A DNA stretch of 28,327 nt, from NCBI GenBank assembly GCA_018378775.1, contig JAGZWV010000021.1:1-28327 (forward strand), written 5' to 3'. The notes under the pieces are model-generated. The model was not told the origin of the DNA, ran no database searches, and was given only the letters and a program-made list of their open reading frames with translations. The position numbers were made by a program, and so were the translations under genes. Within the stretch, counting starts at the first letter, position 1. Every line of letters begins with the position of its first letter. The DNA is from Collinsella sp. (GTDB taxonomy: Bacteria > Actinomycetota > Coriobacteriia > Coriobacteriales > Coriobacteriaceae). Below are positions 8,390 through 15,464 of this stretch, piece by piece.

Positions 8390-8860
8390 CTATCTCCCTT
8401 CGGGCTTGGTTTGGGTAGATGCGCTTGTGGCAATCGAGACTCCGAGATTGGACATGGCGAAATCGACGAAGGCCTTGTCGTAGAGCTCGGACGTAAAGGG
8501 GGCGTCTGCAAGAACCGGAATGGCGGCGCAGCGACGGTGGCTATGAGAGGGACGTTGAGCGTGATGGCACCTGGGGGTGCTACAAGGTTGCAAATCGGCA
8601 TGCGGGGCGTCGACTGGTTGCTCGTTATTCGTTTTGGCGATATCCCCTTGAGCGGCGAGCGCCAGTCCGAGAGCATTGAAGATTGCCAACAGCTTGTCGA
8701 GCCGAATGCCCGTGGCATCTCCCAGCTCGAGCGATGCGAGCAGGCGCTCCGAAACACCGGCCTTATTAGCGAGGGCGGCACGGGTGAGACCCTGAGCCTC
8801 GCGTGCCTGGCGCACGTAGATGCCAGCTTGGCGCGGTGTGGTGATGGGAAGGGTATCCAC
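8390..8860 (-). CDS. hipB: HipB-like XRE-family antitoxin and repressor
   Basis: Helix-turn-helix protein predicted to bind and neutralise HipA and to repress the operon. The start is GTG 8860, with AGGAG about 8 nt upstream on the minus strand. The XRE/Cro-type HTH spans roughly residues 11-70 (VRQAREAQGLTRAALANKAG, then VSERLLASLELG). The product, 156 residues, is much longer than E. coli HipB (88). The extra C-terminal half is rich in Pro, His, Ser and Cys and ends in a segment (ELYDKAFVDFAMSNLGV) that could be the HipA-contacting or degradation-prone tail. Three matching operator-like sites lie just upstream (8876-8943). The assignment rests on the HTH and on adjacency to hipA. Confidence 0.85.
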   Translation of the reverse strand: MDTLPITTPRQAGIYVRQAREAQGLTRAALANKAGVSERLLASLELGDATGIRLDKLLAIFNALGLALAAQGDIAKTNNEQPVDAPHADLQPCSTPRCHHAQRPSHSHRRCAAIPVLADAPFTSELYDKAFVDFAMSNLGVSIATSASTQTKPEGR

Positions 8861-8875
8861 GGCGATCTCCTAACG

Positions 8876-8943
8876 TGCAGACTTTTGCATCATAGTATGA
8901 CATGCAAAAGTCTGCATGAAAAGGCCTCATGCAAAACTCTGCA
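8876..8943 (-). promoter_or_regulatory. hipBA promoter with three operators at 27-bp spacing
   Basis: Three 14-bp sites fit TGCA-N6-TGCA. They are TGCAGACTTTTGCA (8876-8889), its exact reverse complement TGCAAAAGTCTGCA (8903-8916), and the one-base variant TGCAAAACTCTGCA (8930-8943). Their centres are exactly 27 bp apart. A minus-strand -10 candidate TATGAT (8894-8889) overlaps the first site, so binding there would block transcription. HipB is the obvious candidate binder, but this is inference. Confidence 0.75.
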
Positions 8944-8980
8944 TTAGGCCTCATCCGGACGTTTAGTTTTGAAGGGTGTT

Positions 8981-9559
8981 TTACAGCGCCAAAATCCCCA
9001 GATGCTCCAGCAAAATCTTGAGGCCGATGAGGACGAGCACGACGCCACCCACGATGGTGGCGGGCTTTTCGTAGCGCGCGCCAAAGGTGTGGCCGATCGC
9101 TACGCCGGCAACGGAGAAGACAAAGGTCGTGATGCCAATGAGCGACACGGCGGGAACGATATCGACCGAGAGCGCGGCAAACGAGATGCCCACGGCAAGC
9201 GCGTCAATCGAGGTGGCGATGGCAAGGATTAGATATTCGCCCAGGTCGATCTTTTCGGCATCCTTGCCGTCGCCTTCGTTCTCGTCCTCAGTAAAGGCTT
9301 CCCACAGCATCTTGCCGCCGATAAAGGCGAGCAGGATAAAGGCGATCCAGTGGTCGATGGGGCTGATGATGCCCATGAACTGGCTACCAAGGGCCCACCC
9401 AATTACGGGCATGCCGGCCTGGAAACCGCCAAAGAACAGGCCGAGTATCACGGCGACCTTAAGGTTGATCCTTTTCATGCCAAGGCCCTTGCAGATGGAT
9501 ACGGCAAAAGCGTCCATAGAAAGGCCGATAGCGAGCAACACAAGCTCTGCGAGTCCCAT
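8981..9559 (-). CDS. mntP: Manganese efflux pump MntP
   Basis: Inner-membrane Mn2+ exporter of the MntP (formerly YebN/DUF204) family. The start is ATG 9559: a purine-rich GAGGGAG lies about 8 nt upstream, and the protein then begins MGLAELVLLAIGLSMDAFAV. This gives 192 residues, close to the usual 188. The longer frame from 9712 would translate the riboswitch. The two family-typical halves are visible: SMDAFAVSICKGL in the first and ATSIDALAVGISFA in the second, each with the conserved membrane-embedded aspartate. Six hydrophobic segments are separated by an acidic loop (EDENEGDGKD) in the middle. A manganese riboswitch directly upstream supports both function and regulation. Confidence 0.95.
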   Translation of the reverse strand: MGLAELVLLAIGLSMDAFAVSICKGLGMKRINLKVAVILGLFFGGFQAGMPVIGWALGSQFMGIISPIDHWIAFILLAFIGGKMLWEAFTEDENEGDGKDAEKIDLGEYLILAIATSIDALAVGISFAALSVDIVPAVSLIGITTFVFSVAGVAIGHTFGARYEKPATIVGGVVLVLIGLKILLEHLGILAL

Positions 9560-9611
9560 AGTCTGGCTCCCTCTCTGCGGGCGGGCCCGCGTGTACCTCT
9601 TGGGGGAGTAA

Positions 9612-9657
9612 CAAAAAAGACCCGTGGCGTACGCGTTGCGCGCACAGCCACGAGTCT
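9612..9657 (-). terminator. Riboswitch-controlled terminator before mntP
   Basis: On the minus strand AGACTCGTGGC pairs with GCCACGGGTCT (one G-T pair) and is followed by TTTTTTG. The 5' strand of this stem overlaps the 3' strand of riboswitch P1, giving the mutually exclusive fold expected of an ON switch. Confidence 0.85.
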
Positions 9658-9747
9658 CGTTCATTAAGGCAAGCCAGGCCGCATCGGCCAGTGTGTTGAC
9701 TTGCCGCGCCACCGGAGGCGAACCCGATCACGCGACTACTCCCTCAT
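9650..9747 (-). promoter_or_regulatory. yybP-ykoY manganese riboswitch aptamer
   Basis: Read on the minus strand, the leader has the class hallmarks: GAGGGAGTAG at the 5' side, GTCAACACACTGG in the middle, and AACGAGACTC at the 3' side. The closing stem P1 can form between ATGAG (9747-9743) and CTCGT (9654-9650). The CTCGT strand is shared with the terminator stem. Mn2+ binding should therefore stabilise P1 and prevent termination, giving an ON switch for mntP. Confidence 0.88.
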
Positions 9748-9758
9748 TTATGCGAATC

Positions 9759-9830
9759 CCGATGCTACCACATGAACAGCTGATTTGGGTTGGGCTCTCA
9801 GCTGTGTTCGCTCATTCTGTAAGCATCGGA
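9759..9830. repeat. Nested inverted repeats between mntP and disA
   Basis: CCGATGCT near 9760 pairs with AGCATCGG near 9824, and inside it ACAGCTGA (9776-9783) pairs perfectly with TCAGCTGT (9798-9805). The region separates divergent mntP and disA and must hold both promoters. I could not settle convincing -35/-10 pairs. The role may be regulatory or that of a weak terminator. Confidence 0.4.
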
Positions 9831-9905
9831 TTTCGCAAGCGCCGCAGGGACAAACCGTGAGAAACTATTTAGCGTTTATGGAGCGTATACGATGGGAGCG
9901 ATGCC

Positions 9906-10973
9906 TTGGATAAGAACGAGCTGCAAAAGCGTATGGAACAGGCCATCCGCCTGACGGCACCTGGTCAGCCGATCCGCACCGCCCTCGACATGATCATCGC
10001 CGGTCACCTGGGCGCCCTTATCTGCGTCGGCGACACCGAAAACGTGCTCGCTGCCGGTAACGACGGCTTCCCGCTCAACATTTCGTTTACCTCGAACCGC
10101 CTGTTCGAGCTTTCCAAGATGGACGGCGCCATCGTTATCGATGGCGACCTCACCCAGATCCTGCGCGCCAACTTCCACCTCAATCCCGATCCCTCGCTCG
10201 CCACGAGTGAGACGGGCATGCGTCACCGTACTGCCGCTCGCATGTCGGTGCTCACCGATGCCATCGTGATCTCGGTTTCGGCTCGTCGCGCCGTCGTCAA
10301 CGTGTACGTCCACGGCAAGAGCTACGAGATTCAGCCCGTCACCACCATCATGAGCTCGGTCAACCAGCTCGTCGCCACGCTCCAGACTACCCGTCAGTCG
10401 CTCGATCGCTCCCTGTTGCGCCTGACGGCCCTCGAGCTCGACGACTACGTCACACTCGCCGACATTACCGGTATTTTCTCGAGCTTCGAGATCATGCAGC
10501 AGGCAAAGACCGAGCTTAAGGATTGCATTGTCAAGCTGGGTAACCAGGGTAAGCTCGTGCAGATGCAGCTCGAGCAGCTCGCGGGCTCCAGCATGGATAC
10601 CGAATACGACTTGATGATCCGCGACTACGCGAGCGATTCCTCTGAGGCCAACGCCGAGAAGATTCGCGCCGAGCTGAGCCGTATGACGCCTAAGGACCTG
10701 TCCGACCCGCAGCACGTGGCGGCAGTTCTGGGCTATGACGACTTGGACGAGGACTCCGTCATGACGCCGCTGGGCCTGCGCACGCTTTCGCGCGTGTCCG
10801 TCGTGCGCGACGGCGTGGCCGAGAAGATCGTCGACGAGTACGGCTCGCTGCAGGAGCTCATGGACGACATCAGCGAGGATCCGGAGCGCTTGGGCGACTT
10901 TGGCGTCAACAACCCTGCCATTCTTGCGGACTCGCTGTACCGCATGAAGGGCACCAAACAGGGGAACGCATAA
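9906..10973 (+). CDS. disA: DNA integrity scanning diadenylate cyclase DisA
   Basis: Makes cyclic di-AMP from two ATP and scans DNA for branched lesions. The product has 355 residues, the usual DisA length. The DAC domain (about 10-145) carries the two signature motifs DGA (73-75, in KMDGAIVIDGD) and RHR (106-108, in GMRHRTAAR). A helical linker follows, then the C-terminal helix-hairpin-helix DNA-binding part. The start is a TTG at 9906 with GGGAG 7 nt upstream; the nearby ATGs at 9892 and 9901 are out of frame. It heads the plus-strand run disA-ispD-ispF-cysS, and its stop overlaps the ispD start by one base. In Bacillus disA follows radA, which is missing here. Confidence 0.96.
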   Translation: MDKNELQKRMEQAIRLTAPGQPIRTALDMIIAGHLGALICVGDTENVLAAGNDGFPLNISFTSNRLFELSKMDGAIVIDGDLTQILRANFHLNPDPSLATSETGMRHRTAARMSVLTDAIVISVSARRAVVNVYVHGKSYEIQPVTTIMSSVNQLVATLQTTRQSLDRSLLRLTALELDDYVTLADITGIFSSFEIMQQAKTELKDCIVKLGNQGKLVQMQLEQLAGSSMDTEYDLMIRDYASDSSEANAEKIRAELSRMTPKDLSDPQHVAAVLGYDDLDEDSVMTPLGLRTLSRVSVVRDGVAEKIVDEYGSLQELMDDISEDPERLGDFGVNNPAILADSLYRMKGTKQGNA

Positions 10974-11701
10974 TGGCGCCCGTATGCGCCGTGGTCGTTG
11001 CCGGCGGCAGCGGCCAGCGCTTTGGAAATCCCGGCGGCAAGCAGCTCGTTAATGTGGCGGGCCGTCCGCTCATGAGCTGGTCCATCCGCGCGTTCGATCG
11101 TAGCGATAAGGTCGGCCATATCGTCGTGGTTTGCCCTGCCGAGCGCCGTGCCGAGATGCGCCGCCTGGCCATTGACCCGTTTGACTATGACACGCCCATC
11201 AGCTTTGCCGATGCCGGCGATACCCGTCAGGATTCCACCCGTGCCGGCGTGCATGCGGTTCCGGCGGGTTTCGAATATGTCGCCATCCACGACGGCGCTC
11301 GTCCGCTCATTACGACCGAGGCCATCGACCACGCTATCGACGTGCTCGTGAGCGACCGTGCCCTCGACGGTGTCGTGTGCGGTCAGCCCGCGATCGACAC
11401 GCTCAAGATCGTTGACGGCGATAATATCGTCGAGACGCCGCCGCGTGAGCTCTACTGGGCAGCGCAGACGCCGCAGATCTTTAGCGTCGATGCTATGAAG
11501 CGCGCCCACGCTGCAGCCATTGCCGAGGGCTTTATCGGTACCGATGATTCGTCGCTGGTCGAGCGCATGGGTGGGCGCGTCCGCTGCGTCCAGAGCCCAC
11601 GCGATAACCTTAAGGTGACGGTGCCCGAGGACCTGCGTCCCGTAACCGCGATTCTGCTTGGCCGCATGGCCGAGGGAGAGGATCTTCCCCATGTTCAGTA
11701 A
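10973..11701 (+). CDS. ispD: 2-C-methyl-D-erythritol 4-phosphate cytidylyltransferase
   Basis: Third enzyme of the MEP isoprenoid pathway: CTP + MEP gives CDP-ME. The product has 242 residues. The nucleotide-binding loop is AGGSGQRFG (10-18) with lysine at K23 (GGKQL); other family motifs are DTRQDSTRAG, HDGARPL, TPQIF and NLKVTVPEDL. The loop reads NPGGKQ where many homologues have PKQ, a small variation. The ATG shares its A with the TAA stop of disA, indicating translational coupling. The last 11 bases overlap ispF, which catalyses the step after next, so both are made together. Confidence 0.95.
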   Translation: MAPVCAVVVAGGSGQRFGNPGGKQLVNVAGRPLMSWSIRAFDRSDKVGHIVVVCPAERRAEMRRLAIDPFDYDTPISFADAGDTRQDSTRAGVHAVPAGFEYVAIHDGARPLITTEAIDHAIDVLVSDRALDGVVCGQPAIDTLKIVDGDNIVETPPRELYWAAQTPQIFSVDAMKRAHAAAIAEGFIGTDDSSLVERMGGRVRCVQSPRDNLKVTVPEDLRPVTAILLGRMAEGEDLPHVQ

Positions 11702-12185
11702 CCTGCGCATTGGCCATGGCTACGACGTTCACCGTCTGGTGGAGGGGCGTCGATGTATTATCGGCGGTGTCGACATTCCCTACGAGCGCGGCCTGCTGGG
11801 CCACTCGGATGCCGATGTGCTCGCGCACGCCTTGGCCGACGCTATTCTGGGCGCCTGCCGCGGGGGAGACATCGGCAAGCTATTCCCCGATACCGACCCC
11901 GCCTATGAGGGTGCCGATTCGATGGTGCTGCTCGCTCGCGTGATGGACTATGCGCGCGAGCGGGGCTTTGAGTTTGTCGATGCCGATTGCACCATTGCCT
12001 GTCAGCAACCCAAGATCACCCCGCACCGCGATGCCATGCGCGCCAACCTTGCCCATGCCTTGGGCGTTGACGTCGAAAACGTGGGCGTCGCCGCCACTAC
12101 GACCGAAAAGCTCGGTTGGGAAGGCCAGGGCGAGGGAATCGGCGCCTGGGCCGTCTGCCTGCTACAGAAAACCGTTAAGGAGTAA
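11691..12185 (+). CDS. ispF: 2-C-methyl-D-erythritol 2,4-cyclodiphosphate synthase
   Basis: MEP pathway enzyme that cyclises CDP-ME 2-phosphate to MEcPP with release of CMP. ATG 11691 is chosen because the protein then begins MFSNLRIGHGYDVHRL in register with the family, and purine-rich GGGAGAGG precedes it; it overlaps the ispD end by 11 nt. The product has 164 residues. Metal ligands are visible as D12, H14 (DVH) and H46 (in LLGHSDADVLAHALADA). Further family motifs are GKLFPDTDP and the C-terminal ATTTEKLGWEGQGEG. The next gene, cysS, starts 3 nt after the stop. Confidence 0.96.
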   Translation: MFSNLRIGHGYDVHRLVEGRRCIIGGVDIPYERGLLGHSDADVLAHALADAILGACRGGDIGKLFPDTDPAYEGADSMVLLARVMDYARERGFEFVDADCTIACQQPKITPHRDAMRANLAHALGVDVENVGVAATTTEKLGWEGQGEGIGAWAVCLLQKTVKE

Positions 12186-12188
12186 CGA

Positions 12189-13655
12189 ATGCGTATCTAC
12201 AACAGCGCTACCCATAAAAAGGAAGAGTTCCAACCCATCGAGTCCGGCAAGGTCCGCATGTACGTGTGCGGCCCCACGGTCTACGACAACATCCACATCG
12301 GCAACGCCCGTACGTTCATCAGCTTTGACGTGATTCGCCGCTGGCTCATCGCGAGCGGTTACGAGGTCACGTTCGCCCAGAACCTCACCGATGTCGATGA
12401 CAAGATCATCAAGCGCGCCAACGAGCAGGGCCGCACTGCCGCCGAGGTCGCGACGGAGTTCTCCGACAAGTTCATCGGCGTCATGCGCGCCGCCAACGTG
12501 CTCGATCCGGATGTGCGTCCTCGTGCCACCAAAGAGATCGGCCCCATGATCGCCATGATCAAGACGCTTATCGAGCAGGGCCATGCCTATGCCGCCGATA
12601 ACGGCGACGTGTACTTTGCCGTGCGCAGCGATCCCAACTATGGTCAGGTCTCGGGCCGCAGCATCGACGACCTTATGGTTGGCGCGCGCATCGAGGAGAA
12701 CGAGGACAAGAACGACCCGCTCGACTTTGCCCTGTGGAAGGCCGCCAAGCCCGGCGAGCCCAGCTGGCCGAGCCCCTGGGGCGAGGGCCGTCCCGGTTGG
12801 CACACCGAGTGCGCCGCCATGGTGCATCGCTACCTGGGCACTCCGATCGACATCCACGGCGGCGGCTCCGACCTTGCCTTCCCGCATCACGAGAACGAGT
12901 GCGCTCAGGCCACCTGCGCCTGGCACCAGGGCTTCTCCAACACCTGGATGCACACGGGCATGCTGCTGGTAGACGGCGAGAAGATGTCCAAGTCGCTCGG
13001 CAACTTCTTTACGCTGGCCGAGGTCCTCGAGCAGCACTCCGCTGCCGCCCTGCGCCTGCTGATGCTGCAGACGAGCTATCGCTCGCCGCTCGACTTTTCT
13101 TGGGAGCGCCTGGAGGGTGCCGAGAACTCGCTCACGCGTATCGCCGGTACGGTCGAGAACCTGCGCTGGGCCGCGAACCACGCGACGGCCGATGCCGATG
13201 CGGCTGCCGTCGAGGCGTTTACCGCCAAGGCCGCTGAGACTCGTGCTGCCTTTAAGGAGTGCATGGACGACGACTTTAACACTGCTGGTGCCATGGGTGC
13301 CGTCTTTGGCTTTGTGACCGAGTGCAACCAGTACTTGGAGCAGGCGGGCGACGCTGCCGACAAGGCCGCAGCGCTTGCCGCCGCCGACACGCTGGCCGAG
13401 CTGCTCGATACGTTTGGCGTTGAGCTCCCCGAGCCCAAGGTCGAGCTGCCGCTGGGTCTGCTAGGCGTTGCCGCCGGCCTGGTCGCCTACACGGGCGACG
13501 ACGTGGACGAGGCTGCTGCCAAGATTCTCGAGGCCCGCGCCGAGGCCCGTGCCGCCAAGAACTGGGATCTGGCCGACGCCATCCGCGACCAGCTCAAGGA
13601 CCTGGGCCTGACGATTGAAGATACCGCCGCCGGCACTCGTATCAAATCTCTCTAA
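12189..13655 (+). CDS. cysS: Cysteinyl-tRNA synthetase
   Basis: Class I aminoacyl-tRNA synthetase charging tRNA-Cys. The 488-residue product has the normal length. The HIGH-type motif is HIGN (36-39) and the second signature is KMSKS (265-269). The zinc-site residues that exclude serine are present: C27 (YVCGPTVYDN), C208 (GWHTECAAM), H233 and E237 (FPHHENECAQ). AAGGAG lies 6-7 nt before ATG 12189. It follows ispF by 3 nt and is the last gene before a long structured spacer and a terminator, so it likely closes the disA-ispDF-cysS operon. The mini-RNase III gene that follows cysS in Bacillus is not here. Confidence 0.98.
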   Translation: MRIYNSATHKKEEFQPIESGKVRMYVCGPTVYDNIHIGNARTFISFDVIRRWLIASGYEVTFAQNLTDVDDKIIKRANEQGRTAAEVATEFSDKFIGVMRAANVLDPDVRPRATKEIGPMIAMIKTLIEQGHAYAADNGDVYFAVRSDPNYGQVSGRSIDDLMVGARIEENEDKNDPLDFALWKAAKPGEPSWPSPWGEGRPGWHTECAAMVHRYLGTPIDIHGGGSDLAFPHHENECAQATCAWHQGFSNTWMHTGMLLVDGEKMSKSLGNFFTLAEVLEQHSAAALRLLMLQTSYRSPLDFSWERLEGAENSLTRIAGTVENLRWAANHATADADAAAVEAFTAKAAETRAAFKECMDDDFNTAGAMGAVFGFVTECNQYLEQAGDAADKAAALAAADTLAELLDTFGVELPEPKVELPLGLLGVAAGLVAYTGDDVDEAAAKILEARAEARAAKNWDLADAIRDQLKDLGLTIEDTAAGTRIKSL

Positions 13656-13661
13656 TCCCCG

Positions 13662-13763
13662 CGGGTTTCCCAAGCACCCGACCTTGCCGTTCAAACCGTC
13701 GCTCGCGTACTCAAGTACGCGTCGCTCCTCTTTCACGGCAATCTCGGGCACTTGGAAAACCCG
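13662..13763. repeat. Large three-tier nested inverted repeat after cysS
   Basis: Outer arms of 20 nt (13662-13681 and 13744-13763) match at about 17 positions. A second stem TTGCCGT / ACGGCAA (13684-13690 / 13735-13741) lies inside, and an apical hairpin CGCGTAC-TCAA-GTACGCG (13704-13721) sits within that. No reading frame is convincing. It could be a structured RNA, a terminator region or a mobile-element remnant. Confidence 0.6.
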
Positions 13764-13767
13764 TACC

Positions 13768-13805
13768 GACCGCTTGAGCTATTCGTCTTAAGCGGTCGCT
13801 TCTTT
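13768..13805 (+). terminator. Terminator after cysS
   Basis: Stem GACCGCTT / AAGCGGTC (13768-13775 / 13790-13797), extendable by a few pairs, followed by GCTTCTTTTGT. It lies 37 nt before rlmB, which therefore either has its own promoter or depends on readthrough. Confidence 0.7.
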
Positions 13806-13841
13806 TGTCCTGTTTGAAAAGTATTTAAAGGAGGCCGCTTT

Positions 13842-14756
13842 ATGGCCGACAATCGCAAGCGTGCATCGCGTGGAGGCAAGCAGGCTGCTTCTGGCTCGCG
13901 TCCGATTCGCCGCAATGATCGCTCTGCCGCTTCCAAGGGCCAGCGCGATCGCACCCAGGCCGCACGTCCGCAGCGCGATCGCAACCGCGACGTTGTCCAG
14001 GCTCCCAAGGGCGAGTTTATCGAAGGTCGTCGTGCTGCCGCCGAGGCGCTGCGCACTGGTTTTCCCATCAAGTGCGCACTCATCGCCGAGGGCGGGGAGC
14101 GCGATGCTGCCTTGTCGCGCCTGGTCGACGACCTCAACGCCGCGGGCGTCCGCATTAAGTATGTGCCGCGCGCGCAGCTCGATGCGCTGTCGAGCCATGG
14201 CGCTCACCAGGGCATTGCGCTCGAGGTTGGCAACTTCCCCTATGCCGATGTCGCCGATATTCTCGACCGCGCAGGCGAGGGCCCGGCACTTGTCGTGGTG
14301 CTCGACCACGTGACTGACGACGGCAACTTTGGCGCCATCGTGCGCTCCGCCGAGGTTGTGGGCGCGGCCGGCGTCATCATCGCCAACAAGCGTGCCGCCG
14401 GCGTGACCGTGGGCAGCTACAAGACTTCTGCCGGCGCCGTCATGCATCTGCCCATCGCACAGGTTCCCAATATCGCCCGTGCGCTCGATGACCTCAAGGC
14501 CGCTGGCTTTTGGGTGGGTGGCGCCTCCGAGCACGCCGAGGGCAGCTGCTGGGACGCTCCCTTCGAGGGCCGCGTTGCGCTCGTCATGGGCTCCGAGGGC
14601 GACGGCATCTCGCGCCTGGTGCTCGAGAAGTGCGACTTTTTGACCAAGCTTCCCCAGCGCGGCATGACCGAGAGCCTCAATGTTGCCCAGGCGACCACGG
14701 CGCTGTGCTTTGAATGGCTGCGCCGCAATGCCGGCGAGCTCATGGGGGAGGAGTAG
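13842..14756 (+). CDS. rlmB: TrmH/SpoU-family rRNA 2'-O-methyltransferase (RlmB-like)
   Basis: SAM-dependent methyltransferase of the knotted SPOUT fold, predicted to methylate the 2'-OH of a guanosine in 23S rRNA. The 304 residues comprise a basic, disordered-looking N-terminal extension (1-55, rich in Arg, Lys and Gln), an RNA substrate-binding domain (about 58-130) and the SpoU domain. Motif 1 is visible as NFGAIVRSAEVVGAAGVI, motif 2 as VMGSEGDGISR and motif 3 as SLNVAQATTALCFEW, together forming the SAM-binding knot. AAAGGAGG precedes the ATG by 8 nt. It follows cysS in the conserved order and is followed 3 nt later by yacP. The exact target nucleotide is inferred from the family. Confidence 0.93.
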   Translation: MADNRKRASRGGKQAASGSRPIRRNDRSAASKGQRDRTQAARPQRDRNRDVVQAPKGEFIEGRRAAAEALRTGFPIKCALIAEGGERDAALSRLVDDLNAAGVRIKYVPRAQLDALSSHGAHQGIALEVGNFPYADVADILDRAGEGPALVVVLDHVTDDGNFGAIVRSAEVVGAAGVIIANKRAAGVTVGSYKTSAGAVMHLPIAQVPNIARALDDLKAAGFWVGGASEHAEGSCWDAPFEGRVALVMGSEGDGISRLVLEKCDFLTKLPQRGMTESLNVAQATTALCFEWLRRNAGELMGEE

Positions 14757-14759
14757 CGC

Positions 14760-15437
14760 ATGTCCAAGAAGAACCGCGCCAAGTCCAAGGCCAAGCGCTT
14801 TGGCGAGGGCTCGGCCAAGCCGATTGTTTCGGCCGCGACCTATGGCGTGGGCGGCAATGCGTTTGCGCAGGCCATCGCCGACCCAGTCTCGACGGTGCAC
14901 TCCAATAAGCCCGAGCTGCTGGTGGTCGACGGTTACAACGTGATCCACTGCACGCCGCGCTACGAAAAGCTCGTGTACGACCATTCCGACGATCCGTATT
15001 CCAGTGACGTCCACGATATGGCGCGCACCGCGCTCATCAACGACGTGGCGGCGTTTGCCCAGGGCCGCTACGAGGCCGTAGTCGTGTTCGACGGCGCGGG
15101 CAATATCTCCAGCGAGCGCCCCAACCTGCCGGCCCGCGGCGTGCGTATCGAGTTCTCACCGACGGGCGTCTCTGCCGATACCGTGGTGCAGAAGCTCTGC
15201 ATCGAGGCGCGCGAGGAAGGCCGCGCGTGCTCCGTGGTATCGAGTGACGGCACAATACAGGCCGTCGTCATGGGCAAGGGCGTCACGCGCATCTCGAGCC
15301 GTATGCTGGTGGACGAGATCAAACAGATCGATAACGACGTTCACGAGGCAGAGGAAGCTCCGCAGATCAAGATGACTCTGGGCAGCCGCCTGAGCCCCGA
15401 TACCCTGGCCAAGCTCAAGGCGTTGCGCGGACGGTAG
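14760..15437 (+). CDS. yacP: NYN-domain ribonuclease YacP/Rae1-like
   Basis: Predicted PIN-like endoribonuclease; the Bacillus homologue YacP (Rae1) cleaves mRNA on the ribosome. The 225-residue product has a lysine-rich N-terminus (SKKNRAKSKAKRFGEG). The NYN domain starts at about residue 57 with LLVVDGYNVIH, followed by conserved acidic positions in AVVVFDGAG and CSVVSSDGTIQ that would bind Mg2+. A basic tail closes the protein. It starts 3 nt after rlmB, with its ribosome binding site (GGAGGAG) in the end of that gene, so the two are co-translated. In Bacillus sigH follows; here a minus-strand kinase gene converges on it with only 27 nt between stops. Confidence 0.9.
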   Translation: MSKKNRAKSKAKRFGEGSAKPIVSAATYGVGGNAFAQAIADPVSTVHSNKPELLVVDGYNVIHCTPRYEKLVYDHSDDPYSSDVHDMARTALINDVAAFAQGRYEAVVVFDGAGNISSERPNLPARGVRIEFSPTGVSADTVVQKLCIEAREEGRACSVVSSDGTIQAVVMGKGVTRISSRMLVDEIKQIDNDVHEAEEAPQIKMTLGSRLSPDTLAKLKALRGR

Positions 15438-15464
15438 GGGAGTTGGCGGGGCAATGCTGCCTTG

